A stretch of DNA of 64,000 nucleotides. It comes from Nipponacmea schrenckii. Lineage: Eukaryota > Mollusca > Gastropoda > Lottiidae. The notes under the pieces are model-generated. The model was not told the DNA's origin, made no database searches, and saw only the letters and a program-made list of their open reading frames with translations. Made by a program: the position numbers and the translations under genes. Below, piece after piece: positions 1-11,119 of this stretch; positions within the stretch are counted from its first letter, which is position 1, and each line of letters starts with the position of its first letter. The stretch covers positions 4,770,826-4,834,825 of the forward strand of contig JAUJPP010000005.1 of the NCBI GenBank assembly GCA_030562195.1, in the 5' to 3' direction.

Positions 1-480
1 TCATTATGGAATACAGAGCACAATTAATGGTGTTACTTACTTATTTTTAATATAAAGCTTAAATTTCAACATGATTTACACTTGTTCGGCTTTCAGATGA
101 ACTGAATATTGAGCAAAAACATAAAAAAAACCCAGAAGAAGCCGTTCAATTAGATAAATGAAACAACACCATAATAATTAACAAAAAAGGCGGCCATTGT
201 ATTAACAATTTCAAAGATAAAGGTAGAAAAAAAAAACAAAGGTGAAGGCAACATGAAAGTAATTAAGTAATTGAATGATCGCTTCATGTACGCCGTAACA
301 AATTGGTTCAATTTACGGCAGTGTGAATAACCCCTTTATGTTTTAATCAGTATTCGGATTATTTCAAAGGGGCATAACTGCGTCAAAATAAGAACACAGT
401 TATTTTCCACTGCGGTCAATCCTGAAAAAACAACCCATTGATAAACCTTAGAAAGTGAAAATTTAAGACAATTGCAGTAA
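1..480. other. AT-rich intergenic DNA, no gene seen
   Basis: No reading frame with splice signals or recognisable protein similarity was found on either strand. The stretch lies beyond the 3' end of the TRIM-like gene. Confidence 0.5.
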
Positions 481-880
481 CACTAATGAATGTCCATCTC
501 GTACGTGCATTTTGAAACTCACGTGTCAGACCTTAAGACTGTTTGTTAGTTGTCAGTTGCAGTAACCTAACATTGATGAGTTCTCATACCTCGTACGTGC
601 ATTTTGACATTTTCGTCAAACCTTTTAAAAGTTTCGTACGTAACCCTTTGCAGTAACACTTATTCTCGTACGTGCATTTTGATACTCACGTGTCAGACCA
701 TTAAGAAGATTTTTAAGTAATAAATAACTACAGCAAGTCAGTTGCAGCTACATTTATGAAGTTCCCGTGTCAACCTTTTGGAAGACTTTAATGCAAATAA
801 ATAGCTGCAGTAATCAAAGTTGCAGTCACACCAATGGATGCTTATGCTTCGTACGTGCATTTTGAATCTTACTTGGCAAA
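481..880. repeat. Degenerate ~75-92 bp tandem repeat with CGTACGTGCA core
   Basis: The core CTCGTACGTGCATTTTGA recurs at about 499, 591, 666 and 849 (the last starting TTCG). Each copy is preceded by a GTTGCAGTAACAC-like stretch, and two are followed by CTCACGTGTCAGACC. Spacings are about 92, 75 and 183 (twice 91), so one central copy has decayed. It carries two palindromes, CGTACG and CACGTG. No coding potential is seen. Confidence 0.7.
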
Positions 881-1505
881 CCTCAAAAGAAATGAACAGA
901 CAGACATGGCGATAATACACCCTCACAGTAACAAGTGGGCTTGTAAAAATCTCTAAAATTTATTTAATTTTATTTGCAAAATCTACATTACATAGAGTGA
1001 AATTTTAATAATCATTTTTAATTAAGACACAACACAACATATTAACTTAAACTTAATTAACCATAAAATTATTAACACAAAAAAATAAAATTAAAAAAAG
1101 AAAAATTATAAAGAAGCAGCACTATAAAATGATTGACTAATTGCACACAAAAATGAAGCAAAATTAAGTAATGAGGCATATTTCAACTAGTGATCCCTGT
1201 TGTCTCAAATTTGGGGATCCTGTATCTGCTGACTGAGCTGTAGGCTACTGATAATCCACAAAAGGTGATCTAATAGATTACATTACAACTCTCTGATGTT
1301 TTTAAAAGGAACCCTGTCTACCAGCTGTTTGACAAACCTTAGGCCTATTGCAGTCACATCTCTTGAATTATCAGTGGTCCACATCTCAGTCAACAATCTA
1401 AAGATCGCCAAATAATGAAGTAATATTTGTAAATATGAGTAATATTAAAGACTAGAATAGTACATTGCCTTCTAAATACAATTAATATAATGAGATTCTT
1501 AGCAA

Positions 1506-1725
1506 AGTCAAGGAGATATATAGAAATATCAAGGAGATATATAGAAATATCAAGGAGATATATAGAAATATCAACGAGATATATAGAAATATCAAGGAGA
1601 TATATAGAAATATCAAGGAGATATATAGAAATATCAACGAGATATATAGAAATATCAACGAGATATATAGAAGGGCCAAGGCTCCCATGATATGGGATAG
1701 AAATATCAACGAGATATATTACCAT
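1506..1725. repeat. 21-bp minisatellite
   Basis: About eight head-to-tail copies of a 21-bp unit containing AGGAGATATATAGAAATATC, alternating AAGGAG and AACGAG variants. A short unique insert at 1673-1700 precedes the last partial copy. Because the period is a multiple of three, the array opens artefactual frames on both strands. Confidence 0.95.
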
Positions 1726-2224
1726 ATTCAATATATGAAGCCAATAGATATGAGCAACAAGAGCAATATATTAACATATAGCCTATACACTTAGAAGACC
1801 ATTGAAAAACAAATCATAATTCTAGCCTTACAAACAAAAAAAAAACATGATTCATCTTCATATACAATAGGTTCCCACAGACATAGAAATAAGATCATCT
1901 TCAATGAACAGAATGTTGAAAAGATTAAGAAATAAAGAATTTGAGATCTGAAGAACAATAGTCACAAAAATAAGATCAAATAAACTCAATAACTAATTAA
2001 CTGACACTCCCATAATAGGGGAAAACAATTAAAAAACTATATACAATATATTGTTTAATTAATATTCAAATATAGCCGATAGATTGAGCATTACAGAGAT
2101 TATGTTAAATATAGCCCAACACACTTCAATTAGACCAGAAAAAAAAAAAATTCTTCTTTAAAACAAAAAAAGTAAACATGGATTCATCTTCATAACCATG
2201 GGTATCCACAACAGAAGCACTGCT
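1726..2224. other. AT-rich flank, probable 3' UTR of TRIM-like gene
   Basis: No ORF of interest. It lies directly downstream of the TRIM-like stop codon on the minus strand and probably contains its 3' UTR. No polyadenylation signal close to the stop could be fixed. Confidence 0.4.
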
Positions 2225-4159
2225 TCAATAAGTTAGCTCTTTCTTCATATTTCTAACTTGTGGTGAGGTTGGTCTGGATAGCAGACCAGCTCCGTCTAAG
2301 TAGGAAAAGACGTGGACTATCCCAATACAACCAATCCACAACTTGTTACCAGGTCCTAGAGCTACTAGAACAGGATTCTTAATACCATCTTCCTCAGATA
2401 GGATGTATCTCACGAACTCTCCACTATGGGACAGGAGATGTATTTTATGGTTGTCTCCATCGGTGACGATGATTCTTCCGAACCTATCGCAGCAGATACC
2501 ACGGGGACGAAATGGATGGTTGTTGTTCTGACCCTCGTATCGTCCAATCAGCTTGAAGTCTTTGTTGAAGATCACAACAGCGTGACCATGCTGATCAGAT
2601 ACACAGACGTTTCCGTTGATGTTCACACAAATATATCGAGGAGCTGTGAACAATTTCTTGTCATCCACCTGGAAGCTTTCCACTCGTTGTAGAAGATCTC
2701 CTCTTTGGGAAAACTCCAAGATACAGCTCTTCCATTCATCATCAATTTTATCCAGGGAGCTACAGCAGACCAGTATGGTGTTCTCAGCAGTTCGAGTCAT
2801 ACCTCTAGGAGCGTAAGGAGTCTCGGCAAAATCACTTTCTTTGTAATCCTTCCAGATTTTAAGCTTTCGATCTTTCTTTGACGCAAGCAAAAACTCTTCT
2901 TGACCAAGGGGAATAATTCTGTACTTGGTGTATTCCCTGAAAGGGTACGAGTCCACTTCTTTTCCGTGACTGAATTTGGATAGATATGAGCCATTGGTAT
3001 TGATGTAGGATATCCAGGCATCTGATTCAGATACTGGGATGATGCTGTTCTCTAGTAGACTGATGCGATCAAAAGAATGGTCCAGCTTAATCTTTTTGGC
3101 TTCAAATCCAATGGTACCAATGAAATTGGTCATGAAGGTCCTGTTGTAGGTCCCTGCATTGAAGATAAACTTCTTTTCATCGATGCTTTTCGGGGCTGGT
3201 AAGTTGTTGACAATATTTTGAATTTCTTTCGTGACCTGGACAATTTTAACATCCTCTCCTAAAAACTCCAAGACTGGCTCTGTCGTTCCGATGGATCTCT
3301 GTATAAAGTTCCGATCTTCTCGAATGTCGTTAAGTTGTGGCACCATGCACTGTAATTCAGCCTGGAGCTTACCACGGACATAGTTCACGGCGCTATCGCA
3401 GAGTATGTCCACGTATTTCTTAACTTCATCCCGTCGATGGTTAATGCATTCTATAGTATCATTAGCATGGTTTTTGAAAGCTGCTTCAGCATTCTCCGCC
3501 TTAACAACTACTTCGTTCATGCATGGTAAATACTGACGTAAGATTTCCAAGAATTTTGACAGTCTTTCGCGATCACGTGCAGCCACATCTGCAATATCTT
3601 CAGTCTTATGATTTTCATGTTTTGCTAATTTGCAGTCGGCACAAATAGGAATTTGGCAGAAGCAGCAGTAGAATTTTAGAATGCTGTCAGTGTGTTTGCT
3701 ACAGTAACTTTGCTTTTCGATTTTGCCTTGACCTTCGTCCATTAAGACCGCGATATGATGAGATCGTGTTGCCACAGCAGTTTTGTGTTTCTCTTTGTCT
3801 TCTTCACACAATTTTTTCGCGCACTCAAAGCAATAACCTATGGCTTCCTTTTTGTTTGATTTGCAGAAGTCACAAATTAAGTCTACAGATTTGGTCATTT
3901 CTGGTACAGATTGGGCAAGTATATAATAGTTACTGGGAAGTTCTTTGGTGTCTCCATCAGGGACATCTACCACTTTCTGACATTTTGGACAATCGATGGT
4001 CTCCGATTCTGGATTCAACATGTCCTTGACGTAATCTTCCAGACATTCACGACAAAATGTGTGACAGCATGGAAGTTGTTTGGGTTTTTTCATAATTTTA
4101 TAACAAATTCCACAAGTTATATCGGCTTTAGGAGAGTCACAACACTGTTGTTCAGCCAT
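2225..4159 (-). CDS. TRIM-like RING/B-box protein with NHL-like C-terminus
   Basis: A 644-residue protein encoded in one uninterrupted exon. Order: C3HC4 RING (Cys16, Cys19, Cys31, His33, Cys36, Cys39, Cys57, Cys60), B-box 1 (about 96-136), B-box 2 (about 143-178), a helical/coiled-coil stretch (about 180-330), then a beta-propeller-like half. Within that half, repeats such as GNVCVSDQHGHAVVIFNKDF and GRIIVTDGDNHKIHLLSHSG resemble NHL repeats. Known family members of the TRIM2/TRIM3/TRIM56 type are E3 ubiquitin ligases, so that activity is inferred here. The frame is open upstream, but a minus-strand acceptor (TTTATTTCAG) ends at 4181, so the first ATG inside the exon, 4159, is the chosen start. 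Molluscs carry many such intronless TRIM genes, so orthology to one vertebrate gene is not claimed. Confidence 0.9.
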   Translation of the reverse strand: MAEQQCCDSPKADITCGICYKIMKKPKQLPCCHTFCRECLEDYVKDMLNPESETIDCPKCQKVVDVPDGDTKELPSNYYILAQSVPEMTKSVDLICDFCKSNKKEAIGYCFECAKKLCEEDKEKHKTAVATRSHHIAVLMDEGQGKIEKQSYCSKHTDSILKFYCCFCQIPICADCKLAKHENHKTEDIADVAARDRERLSKFLEILRQYLPCMNEVVVKAENAEAAFKNHANDTIECINHRRDEVKKYVDILCDSAVNYVRGKLQAELQCMVPQLNDIREDRNFIQRSIGTTEPVLEFLGEDVKIVQVTKEIQNIVNNLPAPKSIDEKKFIFNAGTYNRTFMTNFIGTIGFEAKKIKLDHSFDRISLLENSIIPVSESDAWISYINTNGSYLSKFSHGKEVDSYPFREYTKYRIIPLGQEEFLLASKKDRKLKIWKDYKESDFAETPYAPRGMTRTAENTILVCCSSLDKIDDEWKSCILEFSQRGDLLQRVESFQVDDKKLFTAPRYICVNINGNVCVSDQHGHAVVIFNKDFKLIGRYEGQNNNHPFRPRGICCDRFGRIIVTDGDNHKIHLLSHSGEFVRYILSEEDGIKNPVLVALGPGNKLWIGCIGIVHVFSYLDGAGLLSRPTSPQVRNMKKELTY

Positions 4160-4713
4160 TTTGAAACTTCGAAACTTACTCTGAAATAAAAAATGGAAAT
4201 AGTAAGCTTGACTTTTACTGCTTGGTAGGTAGGATACCTGATACCTGATTAGCAAGGGTAAAGACAATTGACCATAGTGCTAAGTCCATGTATGAGAAAA
4301 AATAAACTTAGGCCTATTGGATTGGCCTTTGCAAGCTTAGGTTAACTGTAAGTTTAATATGGGTGTGGTCTGAGAATGACTAGATCTATATGAATAAACG
4401 GAAGCTTCATAATAGATGACTCAAATCATAATGTCTTTGCCACTCTATGAAGAGAGCCTATTACAAATCCGGACAACTTACGATTAAGAATATGGCCTCA
4501 GTAGCTCTAGTCTTAATATATATGACGTTAAATTCGAAGAGAGTATGTCCATATATGAGCCCTATATTATATAGGCCAGACAACTGACAGTAGAGCAGTG
4601 ATGACATGAATGACAGTGACTGTCAAGTGACAACGTCTGTTAGTGTCACTGCCTCGGTGTAACGGTTAAATTCAAGAAAAAGCTGAGGCAAATGAACAGG
4701 AAATTTCACTTAC

Positions 4714-4840
4714 CATTAGACGAACGGAAATATGATTTCATAAATACGAAATAGCCTTTTTAATAGTCTTTTGAGTCTTCTATTTCGTCATCAATATTTA
4801 CGTTCTTAATTGTGTTTAGGAGACGCCATTATTGTTTTGT
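4714..4840 (-). other. Probable 5' UTR exon of the TRIM-like gene
   Basis: A strong minus-strand donor (GTAAGT) sits at 4713 and pairs with the acceptor at 4181, giving an intron of about 530 bp in the leader. The upstream limit is a guess. Nothing coding was found between 4182 and 4713. Confidence 0.4.
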
Positions 4841-5654
4841 GGCTAATAATTATGATGAAAACGGTACGAGTTATTTTTTACTGAAATTCATTCTTTCTTT
4901 GTTACTTCTGATGAAAAATATTAAATCACCATTCAAAACTACACATGACAAACTTAATAATATCAGTTATCATTATTTATACCGATAGATTCAACTATTT
5001 TCTGTGACTTTTTAACCTGTACCGTTCTGTACGTCATTTTCTAGGACTCCTTGAAGAGTATGATGTAAGGGGAGCAACTCCATCGAATGTTGTCGGATGG
5101 ATACTGCTAAACCATACACAGTAAGGCATAAATCAGCCTAACTGGTATCTGAAAAAATTAAATGTGGTCTGATATTTATAATCATAAACTAGGTTTTTTC
5201 CCTTTAATCGTATTTTGAAGCCCCGGAGAGCACTAATAGATACATACTTGCGTCAATATCAGTAAAACTGGTCATAATCGTTTAAAATCTATTTTCTTTG
5301 CAAAACAAATGTTTCAAAAAGGAAAAACCATTGACAGACAATAGAACACCCATTTGGAAAGGACTTTATCCAGTTCTCAGTCTAATTCAGTGCTTGAATT
5401 AATTTACACACAGATAAAAGCATTCATGGGTTTACATAACTGATTACATTTGAAGAAGGGTGGGCAAGGGACGTTTTTACAAGAGCATACCCGACTACAC
5501 TTACACAAAAAAGACTTCAGCTCAGGGGAGGGGGGGAGGGGATGGAGACTTCCAAACCTACACAGTAAGCTAATTATAGGTTTTATATGTTACCAACATA
5601 GGCAGATGATCTGTTTGCAAATGTCATTAGAAAAAAAAGGCTAATAAATAAAGT
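4841..5654. other. Intergenic DNA, no gene seen
   Basis: AT-rich sequence with one G-rich run near 5525. No convincing exon on either strand. Confidence 0.45.
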
Positions 5655-5660
5655 GACAAA

Positions 5661-5759
<99 letters not shown>

Positions 5760-5760
5760 A
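5655..5760. repeat. (AAAT)n microsatellite, about 26 copies
   Basis: Essentially perfect tetranucleotide run. It creates frames reading Leu-Phe-Ile-Tyr repeats on the minus strand that are not genes. Confidence 0.98.
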
Positions 5761-8690
5761 CAAGACAAGTCCCATTCCTCTCAATAAATAAAAATAAACA
5801 GATGTCATAAAATATGTTTTTTATTATGAATAGTTTACTTTCAATAAGAAAGGGTCTAATACTTATTAATATAAGCTTATTTATAAACACTTTAACAGTG
5901 AAATAGCCTGTCTTAATATTGGTTTTATCAGCTGAACAAGCTCTATTTTGGGTATCTGTAAATCTTTGTGTAGTCTATCTTCTCTAGGGCAGAAGGAAGT
6001 TATATTTTAAAGGGATTCTTTTGTATAGCATGACCGCACGGAGCCGAATTCTCGAAAACTTTACTAAATATGACTTTAGTATTCCAGTCATCGGATTGGT
6101 CAATTAATAAAATTGCTCTTAAATTTTATATTATTATCCAATCAGATTACTGTATGTCCTAAATCTGGATTTTTATCTTATTTAATTCCTCGAGAATAAA
6201 GCCCCCGATGCATATACACTCTCTTAAGCCATGTTAAAGAAGGTAAAATTTTTGGTCCTTTATTCAGATAGCTGAAAAGGAGCTCTATCAAGCTGATAAG
6301 GCAAATATTTAGATTACCAGATCCCTTCAAGTACTATGTATATATACAATTTAAACCACTAAATACAACAACCATGTTCTAAAGCACTAAAATAAGTTAC
6401 ACCGGCCAACATTGGACTTTAGTTGGACAAATATATCTATATATCCAGAGATGATCCAAACTGCCATCTTCTATTTAATCTACTTCACCAACAATCCATT
6501 TTATTTGGAGGTAGAATAGCTAGTTATAAGCACTGTAAAAGTCTTAATTGTATTGATAAATTACTATTCATTCTACCTCGAAAAAAAATAGACTGTCTTG
6601 TCTAGTACATCCCTTATGTCTAGGATTTGCAACTCTATGCAAAAAATACTTTTAACAATAATTTTTAAAAATACTATGTTTTTAAATGCTAAAATGCTTT
6701 TAAAGTAAAATATATCTATATAATGTTAATTTACCTTGCTTAAATGCTCATTAAATATCATTTAACATTTTTAATGAATACTGATATAAAACAACACATA
6801 TTGCTGGGTTCTCCATTTAAAAAATCATGACAGCTTCTAGATTTTTAATTTCAAAATTCTTCGTAAATTTAAAAGAAAATTAATCTATATTAGAGAAAAA
6901 ATAAACATGATAAATTTGGAAAATATTAAAAAAAGAACATCATTGTGTTCACATAATTTGAACATCATTTACATAATTAACATGTTCTCAATTAAGTTGA
7001 CAAAATTTCTAAAGTAAGAATACCATGTATTCTTATACTAGAAAAAGGAATGGACATAAAATATTTGGAAATTATTTCAAAGAACATCTGTGTGTTCACT
7101 CAATTTGAACACCATTACATAATAAATATGTTCTCAATTAAAATTAAAGAAAAAAAGAACATTGTTATGTTAAGTCATTTTGAAAAGAACATCATAAGAA
7201 GATAAAAATGTTCACTACTTGAAATAAAAGGAATTACTTTTTATATTTCTTGAATAAGGAATGGAAAATATATATCTAAATGGAAAGGAACACGTAAGTT
7301 ACGAATGCAACATAAAATGATTTGGGAAAAATACTTGCAGAAGGGAAGGGAAGACAAATATACAATTTGGCATCGAGAATTTTTGTTCCCCTGCCTGTAA
7401 GTCTAGGGGACGACAATATAACTCAATTGGGACGCAAACAACTAAACAAATTCACAACAATAGGACTATCTATTTGGACGATATAAAAGATATCTAAAAG
7501 TGTTTTTCTAGACTTTGTATGTGTATTGGGGACGCTTATACCTTCTGTTTACGCCATTCTGATTTTGTCTGTGTATCAGAAACACTTTAGCATCAATAAG
7601 ACTTGAAAGTGGTGCTTGCAGTTGCAGAAAAAATGACTAATGTACATACAAATGGCTGAAAGCCTCTTTTAAATATCTCTAATGCACAAGAACAGTTCAC
7701 TTTCAAGAAAGGTAGAATAAGTGGTCAGAATCACAATAAATGAATGACTTAAATAATGTCAATGCACATATTCTACCCTTACAAATAATAGACTATCCTT
7801 ATTGAGAATCATCCAAAAAATGCATTCAACAAGCTAGCACAACACTACACAAGAACAAGGAACTATGTGTATGTATGCCATGGATATCTTTCAAAAAAAA
7901 ACACTTTATGTAACTCAAACACCTTATTTTGATGGATGTGGATTGACATAGAGCCAGAAATACAAACTGTTTTTAGTATTTCACAAAGCTAGTCAATATT
8001 TCGTGACCTTTTTCTGAGATTTTTTAGCTTTTTTGATACTAGTTTGTTCAGAATATTTTGATAACAGTTGTTGAAACTATTTACAAACTATTTTGATGAC
8101 AATTGTGATAATAGTTTTTAAAATTATTTTAAGAATAGTTCTTGATAATAGTTCTTGAATCTATTTTCTTACAAAACTTTCAGAATATTTTGATAATAAA
8201 TAATAAATAATTTCAAACTATATTGATAATAGTTGTTGAAACTATTTTGATAATAGTTGTTCAAAAAGACTGATATAAAATACCCATGACATTTATACAC
8301 ATTTTTTTGACGAAAAATTTGAGCAAAAATAAAAGATGAAAGATAAATATATATTTCTATAAAGCAACATTCAATAAAAGTTAACAAAAAAACTGAATAC
8401 AACAATAACCGCAGATATAAGAAGCAAAATGGTCTATTACTTAAAAAAAATAATTATCACAAATTTTTGTAAGTGTTAATTATTTTTGACACAAAATTAT
8501 ATAATATATATCAAAATCAAAAAAGAATTTTTGTAAGATTTTTTTGATTGAAAAGGATAATGAAATTGCATTTTCAAATTCTTAATTGTAAACGAATAAA
8601 ATAGTCCTTCTAAATACAGTGGGAGTGAAGATTAGAAAATGAGAAGATTCTATATTTGACTAGATAGAAAATTAAACATCTTCTAAATTT
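5761..8690. other. AT-rich intergenic DNA with decayed repeats
   Basis: No gene seen in about 2.9 kb. Two decayed repeats are visible. Around 6930-7215 three copies share AGAACATC...TGTTCAC and GTTCTCAATTAA. Around 8045-8275 short units such as GATAATAGTTGTTGAAAC recur. The longer open frames here are low-complexity AT and lack splice or start context. Confidence 0.5.
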
Positions 8691-8691
8691 G

Positions 8692-8935
8692 ATATTGTGA
8701 TAAGGGATACAGGGTATTGTGATAAAGGATACGGGGTATTGAGATAAGGGATAAAGGGTATTGTGATAAGGGATACAGGTATTGTGATAAGGGATAAAGG
8801 GTATTGTGGTAAGGGGTACAGGGTATTGTGATAAGGGATACAGGGTATTGTGATAAGGGATACAGGGTATTGTGATAAGGGATACAGAGGATTGTGATAA
8901 GGGATACAGGATATCTAATAAGGGATACAGTCTGT
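8692..8935. repeat. 22-bp minisatellite
   Basis: About ten to eleven copies of a 22-bp unit built on TTGTGATAAGGGATACAGGG, with point changes. The period is not a multiple of three, so the 138-aa frame across it cycles through three versions of the unit. Confidence 0.95.
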
Positions 8936-9401
8936 TAGATGAATCTTGAAAAATAAATTTAAATACGCTTGCCATATGGAATGAAATTAGAAAGAAAAAA
9001 AGTTTGTCAAGACTGTGAACACTCAACAGCTACCGAAGTTGCAGTGATATCAGGTGAAGGTTAAGCAATGAATGCGATATGGAATGATATGATAAAGCAA
9101 TATTAAATAAACTTAACAAAGTATACAGTGTTTTATAAAGGGTGATATACCTCTAAATATAACTATCAATAGAAGGTTATCATCAATTAGTATAACTAAG
9201 AATCATATCACTAGATCCCTTCATCAATACCTTTGTCAATTTAATTCTTCTCCAGACAATTCTGGCACATAAATGCAAGACATAGCACAATATTCCACCC
9301 TCCATGAAATGTCCTTATAATAATAAAAAAATTTCTAGCTATTCTCCGTTTGTTTTGTTATTTGGTGAAAAAATTTCCACAATCACATTTGCAATACTTG
9401 T

Positions 9402-9407
9402 TTTATT
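9402..9407 (-). promoter_or_regulatory. Polyadenylation signal AATAAA of the mucin-like gene
   Basis: A canonical hexamer on the minus strand, 28 nt after the stop codon at 9436-9438. Its position supports the chosen terminal exon. Confidence 0.65.
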
Positions 9408-9435
9408 GGCATTAATGCTATCCATAAAATCTTCA

Positions 9436-11119
9436 TCAAAAGTTTGTATGTTTGGCGTTTTCCGCTGTCCACATATTAGAAAAGGACATGCTATCCAGAC
9501 TGTTGAGGAAGGAATCATTGTCTAAGGAAATCATTTCATCTGGATAATCCTGTCAAAAAAAAAGACAACAATTTAGCAAAAAGTTACAAAACGAAGTGTA
9601 GTGGTCTTTGTTTAACACATGTCAATACTCATATTAGGGATAAAATTGACCAGAATATACTAAGTCAAGGGTTTAATGGAAAAAAGACTCTAATACCTTC
9701 GTTAAATCAAGAATATTCACTCATAAGTACATCTATATAACATTTATAGACAATATATATGCCATAAAGAGACAATTGAACTGGTATATTATGCTTTATT
9801 AAGGGTAAAATGTAGATAACCTACCCTAGGTACATCTATATGCCCATTAATATAGCTCAGGGTCACGTTATCTTCCCAATATGTAGACAGATCAGCCTTG
9901 GACCCTGATAATCTTTGCTTCTTTTTAGCACAGCACACACCTATGGTAACAGCTGAAAAAAAGCCATAAAATGAATTTTTAAGAAAGAAAGGTGACTATT
10001 GTGAAGATGTGATATAAGAAAGGTGACTATTACAGTCAAGGTATAAAACAGTTCAAATAGCTTGACATTGTGAGGATGTGATATAAGAAAGGTGACTATT
10101 GCAGTCAAGGCATGAGTACAAAGTTTGTAATAGCTTGACATTGTGAGGATGTGATTAAAGAAAGGTGTCTATTGTAGTCAAGGCATTAGACAGTTCATAA
10201 TACCTTGGACATTGTGAAGATAAATTGTTTAAACTTACCAACTAACAAAACAAAAGCTGCAGAACCACATGCAATGCCAATGATTTCTGGAGTTGTTAAG
10301 CTCCGAACATTCGGAGTATATTGCTTACAGTCTGTGATATTGTCAATGTCACTGCAAGACACATTAGTGCCATCGACCACAGGTGACGTCGGCGTCACAT
10401 TAGGTGTCACTGTATCTTTAACACTGGTCTTTGGTATGGGGGACGTTGAACGGGAGAGATTAGCAGGCGATTGAAGATTCTCAATCATAGAAGTTGCAGA
10501 GATAGAATGAAATGCAGAGGAAATGACAGAGGTGGTGGAATAAGCAGAGATGGTTGGATGAAAATCAGGTGTTTTTGAAAGAGGAATGGTAGCTGTTGAT
10601 TGGATGGTTGTCATTGAGGATGCTATTTGATTGGTTGATAGGGTTTCACCTAGAACCAACAGAATAGTGGAAAGTATACAGATTGTCACTGCCTTCACAT
10701 CTGAAATAAACAAACAGAAATATCCTATGAAATTTAATGAAATAATTGAGAATATATATATATTCTTATATATGAAAACTGAAATGAAGTGTATGAATAT
10801 GAAATATGAAATAAAATATGAAATGAAGTTATGAAATAAGATATGAAATGAAAACTGAAATGAAATAAGATATGAAATAAAATATGAAATGAAGTTATGA
10901 AATAAGATATGAAATGAAAACTGAAATGAAGTTATGAAAGTGTATGAAATGAAATGAAATATGAAATATGAAATGAAATATGAAATGAAATATGAAATGA
11001 AATGGAAATCAAATTAGACATAAATTTGCCAAAAAAACATCAACAACAAAAACTTTTAAAACAGAACTTGAATAAATAAAGAATAAAAAAAACTTACTTT
11101 TAAACCTCAGGTCTTCCAT
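9436..11119 (-). CDS. Ser/Thr-rich mucin-like single-pass membrane protein
   Basis: Four exons joined by phase: 11119-11098, 10700-10239, 9952-9825, 9549-9436, giving 241 residues. The short first exon (MEDLRFK) joins the second through a phase-1 intron and completes a signal peptide (about 8-25). The predicted extracellular part (26-135) is rich in Ser, Thr and Pro, has four N-glycosylation sequons (near 88, 108, 120, 128) and one Cys pair (123, 132). A transmembrane helix follows (about 136-160), then a KKKQR stop-transfer and an 80-residue acidic tail containing YINGHIDVP and DYPDEMISLDNDSF. TGA ACA precedes the ATG in frame, which fixes the start. Orientation and topology are inferred, and no family was recognised. 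The exon 3 donor is read as CCTAGG|GTAGGT. Confidence 0.72.
9975..10205 (-). repeat. Dispersed family D repeat, about three tandem copies
   Basis: Units of about 65 bp containing GTGACTATTGCAGTCAAGG, then CAGTTC-like sequence, AATAGCTTGACATTGTGA and GGATGTGATATAAGAAAGG. It sits in intron 2 of the mucin-like gene. The same unit recurs at about 20500, 25200, 30365, 35100, 47770 and 61800. Confidence 0.8.
10765..11010. repeat. GAAAT-based simple repeat
   Basis: Short irregular units (ATGAAATGAAAT, TATGAAATAAAA) in the first intron of the mucin-like gene. Confidence 0.85.

Noticed and set aside
1390..1731. Overlapping 66-113 codon frames on both strands with YIEISRR / YLLDIS repeats
   Set aside because: Pure products of the 21-bp minisatellite, whose period is a multiple of three.
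5583..5890. Frames reading YLFI repeats
   Set aside because: Translation of the (AAAT)n microsatellite.
8610..9026. 138-codon minus-strand frame
   Set aside because: Covers the 22-bp minisatellite; no start context or splice sites.
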